Positions 59,358 through 64,000 of a DNA stretch of 64,000 bases are shown here, in pieces; within the stretch, counting starts at the first letter, position 1, and each line of letters begins with the position of its first letter. Source of the DNA: Staphylococcus sp. M0911 (GTDB lineage: Bacteria > Bacillota > Bacilli > Staphylococcales > Staphylococcaceae); contig NZ_CP022881.1 in assembly GCF_003491325.1 (NCBI RefSeq), positions 124,001 through 188,000 on the forward strand. Reading direction: 5' to 3'. The notes under the pieces were generated by a model. The model was not told where the DNA came from. It did not search any database and saw nothing but the letters and a program-made list of their open reading frames with translations. The position numbers and the translations under genes were made by a program.

Positions 59358-59485
59358 ATGAGACTTTCTATTCTTTCAAACTATTCAAAAGAAGAATTTC
59401 ACCATATTATCATATCATAAATGAAATAGATGATTTGAATTGGGTTGATGTAAAGGTCAAAGTGATGGAGGTCTCTAACACATAA
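59358..59485 (+). pseudogene. Small gene of about 42 codons, frame broken by one base
   Basis: ATG 59358 behind AAAGGAGAATAG starts MRLSILSNYSKEEFHHI and stops at 59418-59420. The adjacent frame continues with NEIDDLNWVDVKVKVMEVSNT and its stop TAA overlaps the next gene's ATG as TAATG at 59485. One added base near 59410-59418 would give one protein of about 42 residues. The intact ribosome site and the stop-start overlap argue that this was a translated gene. Function unknown. Confidence 0.6.
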
Positions 59486-60099
59486 TGGATATTATACTTG
59501 TGATTATCGTGTTTGGTTTATTTTATTTGGTGCATTTTACATCAGTAATGCATTCGGGCGGTCTTAAAGTATTGCCAATAATGACATATATTTTAGCTCT
59601 TATTTTATATTTAATACCTGTGATTTTTATAAAAGAAGAAAGTGCAAATCAGTTTGAAAACTTGATGCTCATATTAAATATAGGTGTGTTGTTGTATGGA
59701 ATTATGGGTGTAAGGGGGTTGTGGTCTAGGCCTTTGAAAGTAAAGATTCAAGAGCTAACAAAGTCATCAGATAAAATGATTACACAACATAAATATGACA
59801 AAATTGAAAGTATGAAAATTAATTTAGAAATAGCTAAATATAAGGGCATAATATCATTATTGATCTCATTTATATTTATGATCACAATGTCAATCAAAGC
59901 ATCATCACAGTATAAAGAAGATTTTACATTTGGAAACATTATCATAATATATATTTTTATCGTAATATTTGTGATTTACATTATTATAGATATCATTTTC
60001 AGAATGACAAAAGGACGATGGAGACTCATATCAATAAGACCATTATTAATGGCAATTTGGCTATTTATTTTCATAGTGATATTACTAATACAAAGATAG
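59485..60099 (+). CDS. Membrane protein, possibly DUF5080-like
   Basis: A 204-residue protein with about six helices: an N-terminal pair, a cytoplasmic stretch with KIQELTKSSDKMITQHKYDKIESMK, then four more. The layout resembles the membrane proteins of the S. aureus type VII accessory region (DUF5080-type, from memory, weak). It is coupled to the small broken gene through TAATG. Confidence 0.6.
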   Translation: MDIILVIIVFGLFYLVHFTSVMHSGGLKVLPIMTYILALILYLIPVIFIKEESANQFENLMLILNIGVLLYGIMGVRGLWSRPLKVKIQELTKSSDKMITQHKYDKIESMKINLEIAKYKGIISLLISFIFMITMSIKASSQYKEDFTFGNIIIIYIFIVIFVIYIIIDIIFRMTKGRWRLISIRPLLMAIWLFIFIVILLIQR

Positions 60100-60112
60100 G
60101 TGGATAAATACA

Positions 60113-60487
60113 GTGAAAAAATTGTTATATATATTAATTGTAATGAGTTGTTGTCTAGTTGGATGTAGTCACAATTCTCAAGATGACTTACCGAAATCAG
60201 TGAAGAAGAATGTAGATGAACAAGTTAAATTAGCTAAACAGCAAGGTGACAAGTATACAATCAAAGAAGATTCTGTTAAATATGATAAAAAAAGCAAAAC
60301 GTTGAAAATGGAAATCGACTGGAAACTAAACATTGATGTACCTGATAGAATTGGTGAAGGTTCTACATACAAATTTGCACATAATGATTTAATTCAAAAA
60401 GTGGAATATAAATATGATTATAAAGGAAAAGAACAAAAGCATTTAATGAAGAAAAATAAAGAAGATGAATTTAAATTTGTTAAATAG
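60113..60487 (+). CDS. Small lipoprotein
   Basis: A 124-residue lipoprotein with lipobox CCLVGC (Cys about 18), then DLPKSVKKNVDEQVKLAKQQGDKY and a beta-rich part with LKMEIDWKLNIDVPDRIGEG. Family not recognised. The GTG start follows AGGTGG. It closes the small-membrane-protein run; a 37-codon reading frame and a terminator come next. Confidence 0.68.
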   Translation: MKKLLYILIVMSCCLVGCSHNSQDDLPKSVKKNVDEQVKLAKQQGDKYTIKEDSVKYDKKSKTLKMEIDWKLNIDVPDRIGEGSTYKFAHNDLIQKVEYKYDYKGKEQKHLMKKNKEDEFKFVK

Positions 60488-60498
60488 AAAAATGTAGC

Positions 60499-60612
60499 GT
60501 GAAATATAAAAAATATGATGAAGCCAAAGGTGTTAAATTACTACAAATTTCAATAATTGTAGCAGTTATTATTTTTGTTCTTAATTTATTACCTGTACTT
60601 GGATTAAGATGA
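60499..60612 (+). CDS. Possible 37-residue single-helix peptide
   Basis: A GTG-started frame giving MKYKKYDEAKGVKLLQ then a hydrophobic helix and LLPVLGLR. There is no clear ribosome site. It may be a small membrane peptide of the same transcript or the remnant of a longer membrane gene. It ends just before a strong terminator. Confidence 0.3.
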   Translation: MKYKKYDEAKGVKLLQISIIVAVIIFVLNLLPVLGLR

Positions 60613-60640
60613 TTTTTTACTATAAACAATAATATATAAG

Positions 60641-60685
60641 AATGGAGTAGATGAGTTTAAAAGGATTCATCTACTCCATTTTTTG
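60641..60685 (+). terminator. Terminator closing the membrane-protein run
   Basis: AATGGAGTAGATGA and TCATCTACTCCATT form a perfect 14-bp stem and are followed by TTTTG. It isolates the following toxin fragment from upstream transcription. Confidence 0.88.
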
Positions 60686-60711
60686 TTATGAAATTCCGAA
60701 TATCTATATAG

Positions 60712-61160
60712 AATATTCAACGTAGTTTCACACCAAATCATCAAGTGACACACACACCAAAAGATAGTATGGTAAAGAGTGAAGGTAGTCGAATAAAAGA
60801 TAGCGTAAACAAACCAAAAAATTCTCCAAATCCAACTAAATGGCAAAAAAGGGTGGGGAAATTAAGATAGATGAGAATGGAACTTGGATTTATACCAATA
60901 AGGATGGTATTAAAGTTGCGTATAAAAATGGATATCCAGATTTTAAAAGAGCAGGTCTTGTAGAGCAAGAAGTTGATATTAATAGTTTTAATGACTATTA
61001 CACCGATTTTAAAAAAGCGGATGCATTTGCTGAACGAAAGAAAAGAATTGAAAATACTTGGCACCATCATGAAGATGGAAAAACAATGCAAGAAGTAAAT
61101 AAAAAAATTCATCGAGAATTCACCCATAGAGGTGGAATGTCACTAAAAAGAAAAAATTAA
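60712..61160 (+). pseudogene. Orphan C-terminal tip of a WHH-type nuclease toxin
   Basis: No start codon or ribosome site: the open frame begins after a stop at 60709-60711 with a linker rich in S, P, K and N, then, after a frame change at the six-A run 60845-60850, a domain ending NTWHHHEDGKTMQEVN, KIHREFTHRGGMSL. This is the WHH variety of HNH/endonuclease VII toxin tips of polymorphic toxins. One more A at the run would restore WQKKGGEIKIDENGTW. The N-terminal secretion part (expected LXG-type for staphylococci) is missing. A SMI1/KNR4 immunity gene follows after 20 bases. Confidence 0.75.
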
Positions 61161-61180
61161 AATATTAGAAGGTGAAGTTA

Positions 61181-61627
61181 ATGAAATTTAAAAATTTTGG
61201 AGAAATATCTAAAGAAAACATTAAATGGTTAGAACAAAAATATAGCGTTACTTTACCGAACGATTACAAGCAATTTTTGTTGGAGAATAATGGTGCTTTT
61301 TTCGATATTGAAAACATGAACAAAATACAAATAGATGAATTAAATGATAATATATATACGGAAGTATTATATGGATTCGATACACCTTATGATGTTACGA
61401 ACGTCGAATATTGGATGGATGAATATGAATCGGAATTAATTGAAGAATCAATTATAATAGGTAATGATTTGTCACAAGGATTTATAGTATTGATTTTATT
61501 AGAAGGATATGAAGGAATATATTTCTGGGATGATGGACATAATTTCGAATCATCCAATGACGAAGAAAACACTTATTTTATAGCTGAGTCATTTACAAAA
61601 TTCATAGAGAAAATACAATATAAATAA
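61181..61627 (+). CDS. SMI1/KNR4 (SUKH) family immunity protein
   Basis: A 148-residue SUKH-family protein. Family marks are the N-terminal KWLEQKYSVTLPNDYKQFLLENNGAFF segment (W-x4-Y-x-L-P-x-D-Y-K-x-FL-x2-NG) and the later GIYFWDDGHNFE. SUKH proteins neutralise nuclease toxins, including WHH types, by direct binding. ATG 61181 follows AGAAGGTG. Its place directly after the WHH tip makes it that toxin's likely immunity protein. Confidence 0.85.
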   Translation: MKFKNFGEISKENIKWLEQKYSVTLPNDYKQFLLENNGAFFDIENMNKIQIDELNDNIYTEVLYGFDTPYDVTNVEYWMDEYESELIEESIIIGNDLSQGFIVLILLEGYEGIYFWDDGHNFESSNDEENTYFIAESFTKFIEKIQYK

Positions 61628-61778
61628 AATATATTTTATGAAAATATAGTGGGAATCACAAATAACTTTGATACTGTGTATAAATAAGCGTAGAAGAACG
61701 TTTGTATTCAATAGATAATATTTAAAAAGTGAGAAAATGAGTCTCTCTGCCAAATAAAACTGTTATGTTAATTTATGG

Positions 61779-61813
61779 AAGTTAGGTAAACAAATTACTT
61801 AGCTTCTTTTTTT
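61779..61813 (+). terminator. Terminator after the SUKH immunity gene
   Basis: AAGTTAGGTAA and TTACTTAGCTT can form an 11-bp stem with two G-U-type positions, followed by CTTTTTTT. It lies in a 188-base gap that shows no other structure. Confidence 0.6.
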
Positions 61814-61815
61814 AA

Positions 61816-62349
61816 CATCGCATAAACAGTATTCATTATCAAGAAGACCCAAAACTTACAAAGGTTGAGTATGGTGACAATTATGAAAAAAGATTTATGA
61901 AACCTAAAAAATTGAAAGCTAACATCGAATATACAACACCACATGGACATGTGTATCGAACGGATCACAAAGGTCGTATTAAAGAAGTATATGCAGAAGA
62001 CCTAACACCTCATGATGGCGGACGTAATCCATACGCGCAACGAACAGTTGGCAGAGAAGACCGATTACCAGATGATGACGGTGGTCATTTAATAGCGCGC
62101 GCATTCGGAGGTTCTAAAGATATAGACAACCTCGTGCCCCAAAGTAAATACATCAACCGACCATTTAAAGAGAATGGGCAATGGTATAAGATGGAGAAAG
62201 AATGGCGATCAACAATAGAAAAAGGTGGAACTATTAAAAATATAAAAATGGAAATTAGATATGACGATGTTAGTCATAGACCATTGAAGTTTGAAGTGTC
62301 TTATGAACAAGATGGAAAACTAATAGAAAAAATAATTGAAAATAGATAG
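61816..62349 (+). pseudogene. Orphan C-terminal tip of an EsaD-like nuclease toxin
   Basis: Reading begins after a stop at 61813-61815, without start signals, as HRINSIHYQEDPKLTKVEYG and continues into a DNA/RNA non-specific endonuclease domain: YTTPHGHVYRTDHKGRI, then DDDGGHLIARAFGGSKDIDNLVPQ, where the histidine of GGHLIA is the catalytic-type residue. This matches the C-terminal nuclease of EsaD, a type VII secreted toxin. About 178 codons remain of a protein normally over 600 long. ATG 61897 could start a shorter product, but no ribosome site precedes it. EsaG-like immunity genes follow immediately. Confidence 0.8.
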
Positions 62350-62359
62350 GAGTTTAAAT

Positions 62360-62850
62360 ATGAACTTTGAAGATAAGCTTAATAATATTTATCAAGAAAT
62401 TGCGAATAATGCCAATCAAATAATTCCAGATGAATGGAAGAATATCTTTATGGAAAGTGAAGTAACAGAGGACGGAGGTAGTGTATATTTCTTTTATACA
62501 TTAAAAAAAGAGGAAGGTTTTTTTATTCTCATGATATTCCGATAAAATTTAACGTTTCAAAACGTATTTATAAAGACATTCTAAATGAATTATATGAATG
62601 CTTTAAGGAATTGAGAAAAGAATTTATAAAGAATAATCAAGAAGTATGGACTACATGTACATTTATTTTAAATGATGAAGGAAAAGCGGATATTTCATTT
62701 GGTTATATTAACTGGTTAGATAATGATTTTACGTTAGGAACTCGAATAGATTATTTTAAATACAAGTGTTTTGGTGAACTTCCAGAGCAACAACGATTAA
62801 TAGACGAAGTAAAGCAATTAGAACAGTTCATTAAAGAACAAGAAGAGTAA
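62360..62850 (+). pseudogene. EsaG-like (DUF600/YezG) immunity gene, frameshifted
   Basis: ATG 62360 behind GATAGGAG starts MNFEDKLNNIYQEIANNANQ, typical of the EsaG family. The frame is lost at a seven-T run (62518-62524) and stops soon after. In the next frame the family sequence resumes, with SFGYINWLDNDFTLGTR and a QLEQFIKEQEE end. Eight T would give a continuous protein of about 163 residues. EsaG binds and blocks the EsaD nuclease. It lies 10 bases after the EsaD-like tip. Confidence 0.8.
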
Positions 62851-62934
62851 AATGAATAGAAGATTGAAATAAATTACAGGGGTATTAATCAAAGACCTAC
62901 AGAGTTTTAAGTAAAATATTGAGGAGTGAGAAAA

Positions 62935-63438
62935 ATGGCATTTGAAGAAAACTTAAATAATATGTATCAAGAAATTGCGAATAAAATCAGTGATATGATT
63001 CCTGCGGAGTGGGAACAGGTATATACAAAGGCATATATAGATGAAGAAGGAGCAGAAGTATTTTTTAATTACACTACTCCTGGTAGTGCCGACTTACATT
63101 ATTATACTGATATTCCTAAAGATTATAATGTTTCTGAAGAAATTTTTGACGAGTTATCAGATGGGCTTTATGATTTATTTGAAAGCCTTAGAGGGATCTT
63201 TAAAGAAAATAATCAAGAGCCATGGACATCATGTGAATTTGATTTCACTAATGAAGGTAAATTAAACGTGTCATTTGATTATATCGATTGGAAAAACTCA
63301 GAATTTGGGCCTTTAGCTAGAGAATATTATTATGAATATAAAAAATTTGGTATTCTACCTGAAAAAGAATATGCCATAAATAAAGTGAAAAAAGTAGAAC
63401 AGTTCATTAAAGAACAAGAAGAAGAGTCATTCTTTTGA
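62935..63438 (+). CDS. EsaG-like (DUF600/YezG) immunity protein
   Basis: A 167-residue intact EsaG-family protein, starting MAFEENLNNMYQEIANKISD, with VSFDYIDWKNSEFGPL and the end KVEQFIKEQEEES. It is a tandem paralogue of the frameshifted copy just upstream; both share the segments NNxYQEIAN and EQFIKEQEE. ATG 62935 follows GAGGAG. Arrays of such immunity genes downstream of esaD are known in S. aureus and may guard against toxins of other strains. Confidence 0.88.
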   Translation: MAFEENLNNMYQEIANKISDMIPAEWEQVYTKAYIDEEGAEVFFNYTTPGSADLHYYTDIPKDYNVSEEIFDELSDGLYDLFESLRGIFKENNQEPWTSCEFDFTNEGKLNVSFDYIDWKNSEFGPLAREYYYEYKKFGILPEKEYAINKVKKVEQFIKEQEEESFF

Positions 63439-63530
63439 TTACAAAGAATATCCAATTTTTTAATGAAAAGATGGCAATATATATTAAAAATGAGAATAAT
63501 TAATAATATGTTATAGAAAGTTGAGGATTT

Positions 63531-63680
63531 ATGAATATATCTAAAAAATGGTTGATAGTCATCACAATATTTATTAGCACTGTAATCATTATTATAGGTG
63601 TATAGTACTCAATGAAACTTAAAAAAATGAAATTAAAGAAAGCTTTTCAAAAACATTAAAAACTTAAACGATATTTTTAG
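63531..63680 (+). pseudogene. Decayed DUF3139-like small membrane protein gene
   Basis: ATG 63531 behind TTGAGGATTT gives MNISKKWLIVITIFISTVII and stops after 24 residues. Past the stop, another frame reads KNEIKESFSKTLKNLNDI but is itself interrupted by a TAA. A membrane helix followed by such an amphipathic segment is the layout of staphylococcal DUF3139 proteins. More than one change is needed to repair it, so I read it as a true remnant. Family call is tentative. Confidence 0.45.
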
Positions 63681-63698
63681 TCGTCATACAATAAGAAC

Positions 63699-63737
63699 GC
63701 CAACTACCACAATAAATCAATGATAGTTGGCTTTTTT
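63699..63737. terminator. Terminator
   Basis: GCCAACTA and TAGTTGGC pair around a 16-base loop, followed by six T. It lies between the DUF3139-like remnant and the convergent alkaline phosphatase gene. Confidence 0.78.
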
Positions 63738-63816
63738 GATATTTAACAATAGTAATTAAGACATGTTTCTCAATGATATTATGGCATGGGAGTAAGTTAT
63801 GTTGCTTTATTTCATT

Positions 63817-64000
63817 CTATGATGATGTGACGTCGCTGTTAAAGAAGTCGAATAGGTTTTTAGGTTGATCTGTGTTATCGACATTGCCTTCTAAGAAGTC
63901 TGAACCTGGTCCGTATGCGTATGTGTTAACGTCTTCGCCAGTATGACCGTATGTTGTCCAACCTGTTCTTGATTTGTCGTTAATTGGTTTTTGGATAGCG
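63817..64000 (-). CDS. Alkaline phosphatase, C-terminal end
   Basis: The last 60 codons of a gene entering from the right edge. The sequence TGWTTYGHTGEDVNTYAYGPG contains the HTGED-x3-YAYGPG segment typical of PhoA/PhoB-type alkaline phosphatases, where the histidine binds an active-site zinc. It is followed by NTDQPKNLFDFF and the stop. The rest of the enzyme is outside the window. Alkaline phosphatases free phosphate outside the cell. Confidence 0.85.
   Translation of the reverse strand, partial: AIQKPINDKSRTGWTTYGHTGEDVNTYAYGPGSDFLEGNVDNTDQPKNLFDFFNSDVTSS

Noticed and set aside
60741..61127. Minus-strand 128-codon frame opposite the WHH toxin tip
   Set aside because: Antisense shadow; the plus strand carries recognisable WHH motifs.

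Overview
The window is a piece of a low-GC Gram-positive chromosome that reads throughout as Staphylococcus. The evidence is the arcA-arcB and argR start, a serine-rich LPxTG adhesin (SraP/SasA type) with a complete accessory Sec operon, pflBA, gtaB, two IsaB-family proteins and EsaD/EsaG-type type VII toxin remnants. Sequence details do not look like S. aureus itself; a coagulase-negative species is my inference, and I cannot fix it. No rRNA, tRNA, insertion sequence, integrase or CRISPR array was seen.

Layout. 1-2622: arginine deiminase pathway (arcB partial, arcA) with a divergent argR. 2623-8583: SulP anion transporter behind an unexplained leader, GNAT acetyltransferase, a frameshifted YqcI/YcgG gene, a HAD phosphatase-MFS pair and a small DUF3923-like membrane protein. 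8752-27139 (minus strand): sraP-secY2-asp1-asp2-asp3-secA2-gtfA-gtfB, which makes, glycosylates and exports the giant adhesin. 27511-32974: a terminator, then a methyltransferase plus a five-gene nickel/peptide-type ABC importer operon. 32984-34478: a MerR regulator and an aldo/keto reductase, both behind 19-bp-spacer promoters. 34510-39550: IsaB-like protein, PepSY lipoprotein, DoxX, PBP4-like carboxypeptidase, an NAD(P)-binding protein and a VanY-like lipoprotein. 39814-42911: pflB-pflA behind Rex and cre sites. 43117-50376: lipoprotein, YfcC-type transporter, gtaB, a fused teichoic-acid-type transferase/glycosyltransferase and a second IsaB-like protein. 50556-56623 (minus): lipoprotein, ABC exporter, a DUF6583-like and a DUF5067-like protein.

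56950-63817 is the least ordinary part. A run of small membrane proteins and lipoproteins is followed by toxin tips without N-termini, each next to its immunity gene: a WHH-type nuclease tip with a SMI1/KNR4 protein, and an EsaD-like nuclease tip with two EsaG-like proteins (one frameshifted). A decayed DUF3139-like gene follows. This looks like the accessory, recombining edge of a type VII secretion effector locus; no secretion core gene is in the window. The last bases are the 3' end of an alkaline phosphatase.

At least six reading frames are broken by what looks like a single-base change. Four of these breaks lie in A/T homopolymers and would each be repaired by one added base. This is either real decay or phase variation, or a homopolymer undercall in the assembly, and it decides how several genes should be read.
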